A stretch of DNA of 64,000 nt from an uncultured Bacilli bacterium (GTDB lineage Bacteria > Bacillota_I > Bacilli_A > RF39 > UBA660): positions 51,882 through 115,881 of the forward strand of contig CAJUHO010000001.1 of the NCBI GenBank assembly GCA_910586195.1. Direction: 5' to 3'. The position numbers and the translations under genes were made by a program. Within the stretch, counting starts at the first letter, position 1. The number at the start of each line of letters is the position of its first letter. The notes beneath the pieces were generated by a model, which had not been told where the DNA came from, ran no database searches, and saw nothing but the letters and a program-made list of their open reading frames with translations. Shown one piece after another: positions 9,539 through 20,426 of this stretch.

Positions 9539-11440
9539 ATGGCATTGAGATATGATGATTCATCAATTAAGATATTAGAAGGGTTAGAAGCCGTTCGTAA
9601 ACGTCCAGGAATGTATATTGGATCTACTGATAAGAGAGGACTTCATCATTTAGTTTGGGAAATTGTCGATAATGCGATAGATGAAGCAATTAATGGATTT
9701 GGTAATAAGATTGTAATTACGATTCATAAAGATAAGTCTTTAAGTGTTGAGGATTATGGTAGAGGATTACCCGTTGGAATGCATGAGTCTGGAAGAAGTA
9801 CACCAGAGGTAATCTTTACAGTACTTCATGCTGGTGGTAAGTTTGAAAGTGATGGGTATAAAGTTTCTGGAGGATTGCACGGTGTAGGTTCTAGTGTCGT
9901 TAATGCTTTATCAAAATGGCTAGAAGTAACAACAAGGCGTGATAAAGGTGAATATTATATGAAATGTAGTGATGGGGGATGCGTTTCTGTTCCTTTAAAG
10001 AAAATAGGTACTACAAATAGGACAGGAACGACAGTACGGTTTTTACCAGACGAGGAAATTTTTTCTACGATTCATTTTTCATATACTACGATTTGTGAGA
10101 GAATGCAGGAGTCTGCTTTTTTAATGAAAGGACTTACCATTGAAGTAATTGATGAGGAAGACGAAAAGAGCGCAGTTTTTTGTTATGAACGAGGTATCGA
10201 GGAGTTCGTGGAAGATATCAATAAGGGAAAAACAACCCTTCATAAGGTGCTTTCTTTCGGTGGACAAAAGGAAAAAATAGAAGTAGATATTGCCATGCAA
10301 TATACAGATACTTATTCAGAAAACATTGTTTCATTTGTTAATAATGTTAAAACAATTGACGGAGGAACGCATGAGGTTGGCTTTAAGACGGCTTTGACTA
10401 AAGTGTTTAATGACTATGCTAAAAGTAATGGCTTTGTAAAGGGAAAGGATAAGGCCTTTGAAGGAAGCGATGTAAGAGAAGGCTTAACTGCTGTTATCAG
10501 TTTGAAAATCCCAGAAGGTATTCTCCAGTTTGAAGGACAAACGAAGGGCAAACTTGGAACCCCTCAAGCACGAGTAGTAGTAGATAATATTGTCACAGAG
10601 CAAATTCGTATTTTTCTAGAAGAAAATAGAGCGGTCGCTACAGATATTATCAATAAGTCTTTGAAAAGCAAAATTGCAAGAGAGGCGGCCAGAAAAGCTC
10701 GTGAAGAGGCTAGAAAAGGCAGTAAGAAAAATACAAAAGAAAGGTCCCTATCAGGAAAACTTGCACCAGCGCAATCCAAAGATAAAACGAAGAAAGAATT
10801 GTTTTTAGTGGAGGGAGACTCTGCTGGTGGTTCTGCAAAACAGGGGCGTGTTCGTGAGTTTCAAGCGATTCTTCCATTGCGTGGAAAGGTTTTAAATACC
10901 CAAAAGACAAAGGAAGAAGATATTTTAAAAAATGAAGAGATTAACACGATGATTTATACGATTGGAGCAGGATATGGCGCTAATTTTGATATAAAGGATT
11001 GTGAGTATTCTAAGGTAATTATTATGAGCGATGCCGATGAAGATGGAGGACATATTCAGTGTTTATTATTGACATTCTTTTATCGTTATATGCGGCCACT
11101 GATTGAAGATGGAAGACTTTTTGTAGCACTTCCTCCACTTTTCAAAATTCAAAGTGGTAAAACGATAGAATACGCTTACTCTATCGAAGAGATGAAGGAA
11201 AAATCAAAAGGTAAACGCTGTGAGATACAGCGTTATAAAGGTCTTGGTGAAATGAATGCTGATCAGTTATGTGAGACTACCATGAAACCAGGTAGTAGAA
11301 CTTTGATTCGTGTCAATATTGAAGATGCACAATTAGCAGAAAAGAGAGTATCTATTCTGATGGGAGATGACGTTCCACCTCGTAAAGAATGGATTGACGA
11401 GAATGTAGAGTTTACATTAGAAGATGAGTATGAGATTTAA
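9539..11440 (+). CDS. parE: DNA topoisomerase IV subunit B
   Basis: 633 codons. ATPase subunit of the enzyme that decatenates replicated chromosomes. The GHKL ATPase motifs are EIVDNAIDEA, VEDYGRGLPVG and GGLHGVGSSVVNALS; the TOPRIM metal site is LVEGDSAGGSAKQGR and IIMSDADEDGGHI. GyrB is a close paralog, but the short length, pairing with the 843-residue ParC immediately downstream, and a gene pair away from dnaA-recF support ParE. The GHI of GyrB's DADVDGAHI is kept as DEDGGHI. parC follows after 114 bases. Confidence 0.93.
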   Translation: MALRYDDSSIKILEGLEAVRKRPGMYIGSTDKRGLHHLVWEIVDNAIDEAINGFGNKIVITIHKDKSLSVEDYGRGLPVGMHESGRSTPEVIFTVLHAGGKFESDGYKVSGGLHGVGSSVVNALSKWLEVTTRRDKGEYYMKCSDGGCVSVPLKKIGTTNRTGTTVRFLPDEEIFSTIHFSYTTICERMQESAFLMKGLTIEVIDEEDEKSAVFCYERGIEEFVEDINKGKTTLHKVLSFGGQKEKIEVDIAMQYTDTYSENIVSFVNNVKTIDGGTHEVGFKTALTKVFNDYAKSNGFVKGKDKAFEGSDVREGLTAVISLKIPEGILQFEGQTKGKLGTPQARVVVDNIVTEQIRIFLEENRAVATDIINKSLKSKIAREAARKAREEARKGSKKNTKERSLSGKLAPAQSKDKTKKELFLVEGDSAGGSAKQGRVREFQAILPLRGKVLNTQKTKEEDILKNEEINTMIYTIGAGYGANFDIKDCEYSKVIIMSDADEDGGHIQCLLLTFFYRYMRPLIEDGRLFVALPPLFKIQSGKTIEYAYSIEEMKEKSKGKRCEIQRYKGLGEMNADQLCETTMKPGSRTLIRVNIEDAQLAEKRVSILMGDDVPPRKEWIDENVEFTLEDEYEI

Positions 11441-11554
11441 TAGAAGAAGCCTGTTTCTACAAATGTTAATATCTTTATATTGAAAGAAGATACAGACAAA
11501 GGAAAGAGTAAAAATAATAAAAAATAAATACTATAAATAGAAGGTAGTGGTAAT

Positions 11555-14086
11555 ATGGCAAGAAAAAAAACACAGACGCAAGAAGTAATTGAAAAGATTT
11601 TTGACTATACCCTAGAAGATATTATGGGGGAACGTTTTGGAAGTTATTCTAAATATATTATCCAAGATCGTGCCATTCCTGATGCTAGAGATGGACTAAA
11701 ACCAGTACAGCGACGAATTTTATACTCTATGCATAAAGAGAAAAACACTTATGATAAAGGATATCGTAAAAGTGCCAAAACCGTAGGGGATGTTATTGGT
11801 AATTATCATCCTCATGGTGATACGTCTATCTATGATGCCATGGTAAGAATGAGTCAACCATGGAAGACTAGACTTCCATATATTGATATGCATGGTAATA
11901 ATGGTTCTATTGATGGGGATAGTCCTGCTGCTTATCGTTATACAGAGGCACGTCTTTCTAAAATTAGTAATGAAATGCTTCGCGATATAGAAAAAGATAC
12001 GGTTGAGTTTGCGCCTAACTTTGATGATACTACGGTAGAACCAACTGTTTTGCCAGCGCGTTTTCCTGCACTTTTAGTCTACGGTGCCCAAGGGATATCA
12101 GCAGGTTATGCTACTAGTATTCCTCCTCATAATTTAAATGAGATTATTGATGCGACAGTTTATCGAATTGATCATCCAGAATGCAGTTTGGATGATTTGA
12201 TGAAATATGTTAAAGGACCTGATTTTCCGACTGGTGCTATTATAGAAGGAATAGAGGGAATTCGTGATGCTTATAAAACAGGACGTGGACGAATTATCGT
12301 AAAAAGTAGATATGAATTTTTAGAAGAGAAGGGAAAGACTTCTTTAATAATTACAGAAATTCCTTTTGAAGCGAATAAGGCACAGATTGTTAAAAAGATG
12401 GACGATATTCGTATTGATAAAAAAATAGATGGTATCATAGAAGTTCGAGATGAATCTGCTGCTGATGTGCGAATTGTAGTGGATCTTAAAAAGGGTGCTA
12501 ATAAGGACTTGATTGTTGCCTATTTATTAAAAAATACAGATATGCAAATTAGTTATAACTTTAATATGGTATCTATTGTCAATCGTCGTCCTAAATTGTT
12601 GGGCTTGGAAGGAGCCTTGGACGCTTTTATTGTTCATCAGCGAAATGTTGTAAAAAGGCGTACAGAATTTGATCTTCGTCATGCGAAAGCTAGATATCAC
12701 ATCGTAGAAGGATTAATTAAGTGTATTTCTATTTTGGATGAAGTGATAAAAACAATAAGGGAATCAAAAAATAAAGCCGATGCCAAAACGAATTTAATGG
12801 AAAAGTTTGCCTTTAGTGAGGCCCAAGCAGAGGCTATTGTTACATTACAACTTTATCGCTTAACGAATACAGATGTTGTTCAATTAGAACAAGAGATGGA
12901 AAATCTTAGAAAAATCATTGAAGGACTTACAGCAATCCTTGGTAGTGAGGATGTATTAAAATCTGTTATGAAAAAAGATTTAAAGGGTGTAAAAAAGGAT
13001 TATCCAACACCACGCCTTACTGATATAAAAGAAGAAATTACAGAGTTAAAAATTGATACTACAGCTATGATTCCGAAGGAAGATACCATTGTTATGGTAA
13101 CCCATGATGGTTATATTAAAAGGTCTTCTCCTAGAAGTTATGCTTCATCAACAGAAGAGTCTGCTTTAAAAGAGAATGATTATGTGATAGGACTATATGA
13201 GATGAATACAGCAGATACACTATTATTGTTTACATCACTTGGAAATTATCTCCATATTCCTGTTCATATGATTCCAGATTTAAAATGGAAAGATATGCCT
13301 AAACATGTTAGTAATATAATTTCTATAGGTGAAGAGGAAAATATTATTTCATCACTTCCTGCTTATGATTTTTCTAGTGATATGCGAGTAATTTTGGCTA
13401 CAAAAAATGGAATGATTAAGCGTTGTAATCTGAAAGGTTTTAAATTACAACGGTATTCTAAGCCAGCGTTATGTATGAAATTAAAAGCAGATGATGTATT
13501 GGTCGCTGTATGTTATGAAGAAAAACCAGATATTCTTCTTAGTACCAATCAGGCTTATGGTCTTGTTTTTGCCGCCTCAGATGTACCAGTAGTAGGGGTA
13601 AAAGCAAGTGGTGTAAAAGGAATTACTTTAAAAGGGGATGAGGTTGTTTCCCTTAATAGTCTAGATTATCATGAAGATGGGTATGTAGCAGTAGTAACAG
13701 ATCGTGGAACAGCAAAGCGCTTACATATTCATGAACTAGATTTATCTACTAGAAGTCGTAGAGGACTACTACTTCTTCGTGAGGTAAAAACAAATCCTTA
13801 TCGTGTTATTAAAACCTTTGTAATAGATGCTAAAAGACAACTTGGTCTTCGTAATGATACAATTCATTATGTTAAATCTGTGGAATTACCAATACTAGAT
13901 CGTTATTCAACTGGTAGTCAGGTTATAAAAGGACTCTTAACAGACGCTTTTGTAGTTTTGGAACTACAAAAAAAAGATGATTTATTACAGCAACAGTCAC
14001 CAGTAGAGGTTATACAAAAAAAGAAGACGATTTCTTTAAAAGAAATTGATGATAAACTTATGACTATAGATGATTTTCTAAATTAG
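11555..14086 (+). CDS. parC: DNA topoisomerase IV subunit A
   Basis: 843 codons. The breakage-reunion subunit: the winged helix contains NYHPHGDTSIYDAM and the catalytic tyrosine lies in AAYRYTEARLS. The coiled gate is in the middle, and a C-terminal beta-pinwheel holds divergent repeats (MVTHDGYIKRSS, ILATKNGMIKRC, VVTDRGTAKRL). The GyrA-box is not in its canonical form, which favours ParC. At the position equivalent to the quinolone-contact Ser (GDS in most ParC) the residue is Thr. It is cotranscribed with parE. Confidence 0.93.
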   Translation: MARKKTQTQEVIEKIFDYTLEDIMGERFGSYSKYIIQDRAIPDARDGLKPVQRRILYSMHKEKNTYDKGYRKSAKTVGDVIGNYHPHGDTSIYDAMVRMSQPWKTRLPYIDMHGNNGSIDGDSPAAYRYTEARLSKISNEMLRDIEKDTVEFAPNFDDTTVEPTVLPARFPALLVYGAQGISAGYATSIPPHNLNEIIDATVYRIDHPECSLDDLMKYVKGPDFPTGAIIEGIEGIRDAYKTGRGRIIVKSRYEFLEEKGKTSLIITEIPFEANKAQIVKKMDDIRIDKKIDGIIEVRDESAADVRIVVDLKKGANKDLIVAYLLKNTDMQISYNFNMVSIVNRRPKLLGLEGALDAFIVHQRNVVKRRTEFDLRHAKARYHIVEGLIKCISILDEVIKTIRESKNKADAKTNLMEKFAFSEAQAEAIVTLQLYRLTNTDVVQLEQEMENLRKIIEGLTAILGSEDVLKSVMKKDLKGVKKDYPTPRLTDIKEEITELKIDTTAMIPKEDTIVMVTHDGYIKRSSPRSYASSTEESALKENDYVIGLYEMNTADTLLLFTSLGNYLHIPVHMIPDLKWKDMPKHVSNIISIGEEENIISSLPAYDFSSDMRVILATKNGMIKRCNLKGFKLQRYSKPALCMKLKADDVLVAVCYEEKPDILLSTNQAYGLVFAASDVPVVGVKASGVKGITLKGDEVVSLNSLDYHEDGYVAVVTDRGTAKRLHIHELDLSTRSRRGLLLLREVKTNPYRVIKTFVIDAKRQLGLRNDTIHYVKSVELPILDRYSTGSQVIKGLLTDAFVVLELQKKDDLLQQQSPVEVIQKKKTISLKEIDDKLMTIDDFLN

Positions 14087-14108
14087 AAGATAAAAGGAGA
14101 AAGATGAA

Positions 14109-14433
14109 ATGGAAAAATTATTAATTATGGCATATATGGGGACTGGAAAAACAATATGATAATGTAGTTGATTTTGACTTTCAAGATTATAAATATATAT
14201 ATGATGAATCAATAAGACATTTACCCCTTGAACAGAGAAAAGGTTCCACAAGCCTTAGAGTAGAAAACTCTAATTACCCTAAAAACTTTCTTACCGATGC
14301 TAAACATTTATTAAATGAAGGGAAAGTGGTTGTCTCTCCCTTTATAAGTCATGTATATGCTGCTACAAAAGAAAAGATAAAGACTATTCATCTAATGTTA
14401 ATATTTGGATGGATGGTTTTTCTTTTGATATAA
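14109..14433 (+). pseudogene. Broken P-loop (AAA/kinase-like) gene
   Basis: A good AAGGAG site precedes ATG 14109, which reads MEKLLIMAYMGTGKTI and then meets TGA. The homologous reading resumes one frame over at 14161 (NVVDFDFQDYKYIYDES) and runs to TAA at 14433 through NYPKNFLTDAKHLLNEGKVVVSPF. The pattern (Walker A, then D-D, then NYP...VVVS) looks like a small P-loop family common in Firmicutes and phages. The frameshift and a probable short deletion just after the Walker motif make it non-functional as written. Confidence 0.6.
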
Positions 14434-14482
14434 AATTGGAAAGAATTCTTTTTTGTTTCATATACTTTTATAGGTGAGAAAT

Positions 14483-14845
14483 ATGTCGAAAGAAAATTTT
14501 AAAAATTTTGTAAAAATACATCCAGAGCTTGCCACTCATGTAATTAATAAAAAAAATACATGGCAGGATTTTTATGAATTGTATGAATTATATGGGGAGT
14601 CTAATAATGTTTGGGATCATTACTTTAAAACGAATTTGACAAGTGTGCCAGCAAAGGATAAGGCATCCTCTATGTCAGAACTTATAAATATGGTAAAGAA
14701 AGTGGATTTAGATTCTGTTCAAAAGACAGTGGGAAATTTGCAAAAGACTATAGGACTATTACAAGATATTGGAATCGGAGGAAGTACAGCTACTAAGACT
14801 TCGGGTTATGAACCTCGTCCCATGTATAAGTACTTTGATGATTAA
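14483..14845 (+). CDS. ylbD: YlbD-like putative spore coat protein
   Basis: 120 codons from ATG 14483 behind AGGTGA. Matches the YlbD coat family in layout: an N-terminal FVKIHPELATHV segment, a WQDFYELYELYGE helix, then a helical C-terminus with MVKKVDLDSVQKTVGNLQKTIGLLQD. In Bacillus subtilis YlbD is a coat-associated protein encoded just upstream of ylbE and ylbF, exactly as here. The stop overlaps the ylbE start (TAATG). Confidence 0.85.
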   Translation: MSKENFKNFVKIHPELATHVINKKNTWQDFYELYELYGESNNVWDHYFKTNLTSVPAKDKASSMSELINMVKKVDLDSVQKTVGNLQKTIGLLQDIGIGGSTATKTSGYEPRPMYKYFDD

Positions 14846-15066
14846 TGTTTGTCCAAACTCAAATGACCATTCGCCACAATCCCAACCTTTATCGGTATTT
14901 ACGAGAAAATTCTTATTGGTACAAATACTTAAACCGTTCTCCTGCTTTTATTAAAGAGATGGAACAAGAGATGAAAAGCCGTTATAAATTGACGCCAGAA
15001 GATAAGATGGAAAAATTTTCAAGTCGTCTAGATATGATTACTTCCATTATTGATGTTTTAACTTGA
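14845..15066 (+). CDS. ylbE: YlbE-like small protein
   Basis: 73 codons overlapping ylbD by one base. The QMTIRHNPNLYRYLRENSYWYKYLNRSP start and the KMEKFSSRLDMITSIIDVL end are those of the YlbE family, whose function is unknown. Kept in the Bacillus-like ylbD-E-F order. Confidence 0.85.
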   Translation: MFVQTQMTIRHNPNLYRYLRENSYWYKYLNRSPAFIKEMEQEMKSRYKLTPEDKMEKFSSRLDMITSIIDVLT

Positions 15067-15072
15067 TTGAAA

Positions 15073-15098
15073 AAAAGAGTAATTTATGTTACTCTTTT
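15073..15098 (+). terminator. Hairpin between ylbE and ylbF
   Basis: A perfect 10-bp inverted repeat (AAAAGAGTAA, TTACTCTTTT) with a 6-base loop. The T-run is only four bases, so it may be a weak terminator or attenuator that sets ylbDE and ylbF-rsmD expression apart. Confidence 0.5.
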
Positions 15099-15110
15099 AA
15101 TGGTGATTAT

Positions 15111-15383
15111 ATGCTTGAGTTATTAGAGAAAATTGATATTTTAAAAAAGGCCTTAAACGAGACAGATTTAATAAAGAGACTAGAAAGTGCTCAATTAGAA
15201 ATCCTAAATGATTCCCAACTATATCAAAAAATAAAAAATCGTGATGTAGATATTTCTTCAAATTTAAAAGTAGTAGAATATAGAAAAGTAGAAAATGAAG
15301 TTAATTTTTTAATACTAGAGATTAATGATTATTTAAAACGAAGTTTTAAAGAAAGCCAAAGGTGTCATCATGAAAGTAATTAG
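15111..15383 (+). CDS. ylbF: YlbF/YmcA-family regulator
   Basis: 90 codons from ATG 15111 behind GGTGAT. Helical protein with LLEKIDILKKALNETDLIKRLESAQ and NEVNFLILEINDYLK, as in YlbF, part of the YlbF-YmcA-YaaT complex that promotes RNase Y-dependent mRNA maturation and, in Bacillus, competence and sporulation. It overlaps rsmD by 14 bases, so the two are co-translated. Confidence 0.85.
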   Translation: MLELLEKIDILKKALNETDLIKRLESAQLEILNDSQLYQKIKNRDVDISSNLKVVEYRKVENEVNFLILEINDYLKRSFKESQRCHHESN

Positions 15384-15918
15384 TGGAACGTTAAAGGGAC
15401 GTACTATTTTGGGATTTCACAATCCTAAGACAAGACCGACTATGGATCGAGTAAAAGAATCTCTTTTTGCAATGATACAAGAACAGATTGTAAATAGTAC
15501 TGTGTTAGATCTTTTCTCGGGTAGTGGCTCACTAGCAATTGAGGCTTTATCACAAGGAGCAAAAGTAGCATACCTTAATGATAATAATAAAGATGCTATA
15601 AAAACGATTCAAAAAAATATTCAAAATTTTTCACTTCAAAGTAAAAGTATAATCATGAATTATGACTTTAAAAAGACATTAAAAGTATTAAAGGAAAAAG
15701 GTGCTAGTTTTGATTTCATATTTTTAGATCCGCCTTATCAAACTTCTTATATTAAAGAGGCCCTTTTGTTAATTTTAGAGTATCAACTTATAAATGAGAA
15801 TGGTAAAATTATATGTGAAACGGATTCCTTAGAAAAAGTCTCACCATATGACTCATTACAAGTAGTAAAACAAAAGAAATATGGTGATAAGTATATAGTA
15901 ATTTTTGAGAAAGTATGA
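15370..15918 (+). CDS. rsmD: 16S rRNA (guanine-966-N2)-methyltransferase RsmD
   Basis: 182 codons. MKVISGTLKGRTI and RPTMDRVKESLF are the family N-terminus, VLDLFSGSGSLAIEAL the SAM-binding motif, and FDFIFLDPPY the catalytic DPPY. It methylates assembled 30S subunits. The ylbF-rsmD order matches Bacillus (ylbF-ylbG-ylbH), though coaD, usually next, is not present here. Confidence 0.95.
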   Translation: MKVISGTLKGRTILGFHNPKTRPTMDRVKESLFAMIQEQIVNSTVLDLFSGSGSLAIEALSQGAKVAYLNDNNKDAIKTIQKNIQNFSLQSKSIIMNYDFKKTLKVLKEKGASFDFIFLDPPYQTSYIKEALLLILEYQLINENGKIICETDSLEKVSPYDSLQVVKQKKYGDKYIVIFEKV

Positions 15919-15948
15919 TATAAGTATATTAAGGACGATGATACTATG

Positions 15949-16143
15949 ATGAATCAAAAAGGATTTGCCGTTTCGACGATTCTTTATGGAATATTAATTA
16001 TGGCTATGCTTATTATGACGCTGTTGATTGGCACAATGGCATTTACGAAAAAAAGTACTACTGATTTGGTGAATAGTGTAGAAGAAGATTTAAATAAATG
16101 TGTAAATCCAGATAGTACCGATTGTACTGCCACATTGCCATGA
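15949..16143 (+). CDS. Short prepilin-like membrane peptide
   Basis: 64 codons from ATG 15949. MNQKGFAVSTILYGILIMAMLIMTLLIG resembles a type IV prepilin leader: a short basic start, Gly-Phe at the processing point, then a hydrophobic helix. The pilin-typical Glu at +5 is missing, since the helix begins FAVST. A short tail with two Cys (KCVNPDSTDCTA) could form a disulfide outside the cell. No pilus assembly genes are nearby. Function unknown. Confidence 0.65.
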   Translation: MNQKGFAVSTILYGILIMAMLIMTLLIGTMAFTKKSTTDLVNSVEEDLNKCVNPDSTDCTATLP

Positions 16144-16207
16144 TTCTTTGAATTAATGTGCTGTTTATGGTTTTAATAAAAATATATGGAAGGTGGAAGG
16201 GGTCTTT

Positions 16208-16783
16208 ATGGGTATAGAAGATTTAGTAATAAAGGCGAATCAATTTAATAGAAGTGAGATTGAAAAGTACAATCCTGATATGAAGTTTCTTTATGAACTG
16301 TCCTTAAACGCAGGAATGAAGTTAGCAAAAGAGTATGGTGCAGATGAAAATGTTGTAAAGATTGCTTTGGCAATGATGAATTCTAAACTTCCAGAAGCTG
16401 CTTATTTAGGAGTGCCAAAAAAACATATAGAAATGGCTGTTTCTGCTACAACAAAGGTTTTTAAAGATATCGATGGTTTAGATGACAAAATAAAAGAAAA
16501 TATTATTAAATGTATAGAAGAGCATCATGGGGTAGAAAAATATTTTAGCATAGAATCAGAAGTTGTTGCTAATGCCGATTGCTATAAATTTGTTCATCCA
16601 AAGGGAATTTTATATTATTCTTCGATGTTAGGACGTAGATTTCATGACTTTAATAAGGAACTAGAACAGTTAGAGTTCAAATTAAATGAAAAACATGATA
16701 CGATTTCCTTGCCATTAGTTAAAAATGAATTGGAATCGTATTATGAATATTTTCAAAAGGCTATTAATGAGGCAAAAAAGTAA
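16208..16783 (+). CDS. HD-superfamily-like protein
   Basis: 191 codons from ATG 16208 with AAGGGG upstream; an in-frame GTG at 16193 is less well placed. All helical. IKCIEEHHGVEKYFSIESEVVANADCYKFVHPKG recalls the HH...AD metal-ligand spacing of HD phosphohydrolases, but the first His-Asp pair of the family is not clear, so activity is uncertain. Lies just before the heat-shock operon, separated from it by the hrcA promoter. Confidence 0.6.
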   Translation: MGIEDLVIKANQFNRSEIEKYNPDMKFLYELSLNAGMKLAKEYGADENVVKIALAMMNSKLPEAAYLGVPKKHIEMAVSATTKVFKDIDGLDDKIKENIIKCIEEHHGVEKYFSIESEVVANADCYKFVHPKGILYYSSMLGRRFHDFNKELEQLEFKLNEKHDTISLPLVKNELESYYEYFQKAINEAKK

Positions 16784-16848
16784 AAGGCGATGTCTAAGTG
16801 ATAGATTCTTGGAATTGTTTTTTTATGTAGTTTATTTAGCAAAAAAAC

Positions 16849-16878
16849 TTGACAAGTGCTAATGTTCAGTCATATAAT
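16849..16878 (+). promoter_or_regulatory. Promoter of the hrcA-grpE-dnaK operon
   Basis: TTGACA at 16849-16854 and TATAAT at 16873-16878, both perfect, 18-base spacer, immediately upstream of CIRCE. Confidence 0.85.
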
Positions 16879-16882
16879 AGCT

Positions 16883-16909
16883 TTAGCACTCATAAATTAA
16901 TAGTGCTAG
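16883..16909 (+). promoter_or_regulatory. CIRCE operator (HrcA binding site)
   Basis: TTAGCACTC (16883-16891), a 9-base spacer, then TAGTGCTAG (16901-16909). This is the CIRCE inverted repeat with two changes in the right arm. It lies over the likely transcription start, so HrcA autoregulates the operon. Confidence 0.92.
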
Positions 16910-16920
16910 GAGGCGTTTTG

Positions 16921-17919
16921 ATGGATTTTGTAATAACAGAACGACAAAAAAAGATATTAAAACTCATCATTGAAGAGTATATTAAAACTGCGAAGCCAAT
17001 TGGTTCTAATTTATTATGTAAACGCTTGCATTGCTCATCAGCGACTGTTCGAAGTGAGATGGCAACACTAGAGGATAATGGCTTGCTAGAAAAAACACAT
17101 ACTTCCAGTGGGCGAGTACCTAGTGAGGTAGGATATCGATTTTATGTTGACCATTTAATGACTTTAAAACAAATGAATGCAGAAGATATGTTGAAGTTAC
17201 AGATTATATTTAAAAATCAACAGTTAGAATTATCCGATTGTATAAGTAAGAGTCTGCAAGTTGTCTCAGATATTACAAGTTATGCTACAGTAGTTTTGGG
17301 TAGCACTTCTCATGATAATTTATTAAAGAAAATTGATGTGGTTCCAATTGATGAGCAAAGTATGACAGTCATCGTTGTTACAGATAAGGGACATGTAGAA
17401 CATAAAAATATTACGTTAGAAAATGTCAGTTTAGAAGAGATTGAAAAAACAGTAGGTCTTATTAATAATCTAATTGTAGGAACGCCTATTGATGAGGTTA
17501 GTAGTAAACTAGAGTTTGAAATTAAACCCATCATTGGTAAATATGTTGCTCAACATGAACAAATCTATAATGCCTTCTATCATGTGTTTTCTGATTTTAC
17601 CTCGCCACATACTACGAATGTGGTTGGCAAGAGTAAGTTTTTAAATCAGCCAGAATTCAGTAACGTGGATAAAATTAGGCAAGTATTTACAAAATTGGAG
17701 GATGAGGATACACTGCGAGAAATTAAACAGGATGATGAGAATAATATTACTATTTGTATTGGAAAAGATAGTAATATTGATGATGATGTAACAGTCATTA
17801 AAACGAAGTTTAAAACCGCAACAGAAGAAGGAACATTAGCAATTATTGGTCCAAAAAGAATGGAATATGATCGAGTAGTTGCGATGCTAGATTTTATTAA
17901 ACAGAATATAGAAAGATAG
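16921..17919 (+). CDS. hrcA: Heat-inducible transcription repressor HrcA
   Basis: 332 codons from ATG 16921, 11 bases after CIRCE, with AGGAGG upstream. The N-terminal winged helix is clear (ERQKKILKLIIEEYIKTAKPIGS, CSSATVRSEMATLE, LEKTHTSSGRVPSEVGYRFYVDHL), followed by the GAF-like dimerisation domain. It represses its own operon through CIRCE and is kept active by GroEL. First gene of hrcA-grpE-dnaK. Confidence 0.97.
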   Translation: MDFVITERQKKILKLIIEEYIKTAKPIGSNLLCKRLHCSSATVRSEMATLEDNGLLEKTHTSSGRVPSEVGYRFYVDHLMTLKQMNAEDMLKLQIIFKNQQLELSDCISKSLQVVSDITSYATVVLGSTSHDNLLKKIDVVPIDEQSMTVIVVTDKGHVEHKNITLENVSLEEIEKTVGLINNLIVGTPIDEVSSKLEFEIKPIIGKYVAQHEQIYNAFYHVFSDFTSPHTTNVVGKSKFLNQPEFSNVDKIRQVFTKLEDEDTLREIKQDDENNITICIGKDSNIDDDVTVIKTKFKTATEEGTLAIIGPKRMEYDRVVAMLDFIKQNIER

Positions 17920-17928
17920 GAGATGCCA

Positions 17929-20375
<2,447 letters not shown>

Positions 20376-20378
20376 GAT

Positions 20379-20404
20379 AAAGTTCTAGGAAACTAGAACT
20401 TTTC
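20379..20404 (+). terminator. Hairpin after dnaK
   Basis: A 10-bp stem AAAGTTCTAG/CTAGAACTTT with a GAAA tetraloop and only four Ts. It may partly terminate, lowering pepF-dnaJ expression relative to dnaK. Confidence 0.55.
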
Positions 20405-20426
20405 GCTGATATGGAAAGGGTAAGAT

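Noticed and set aside
9539..14086. gyrB-gyrA instead of parE-parC
   Set aside because: Gene context lacks dnaA/recF, and the A subunit lacks a clear GyrA box; ParE-ParC fits better, though paralogy leaves slight doubt.
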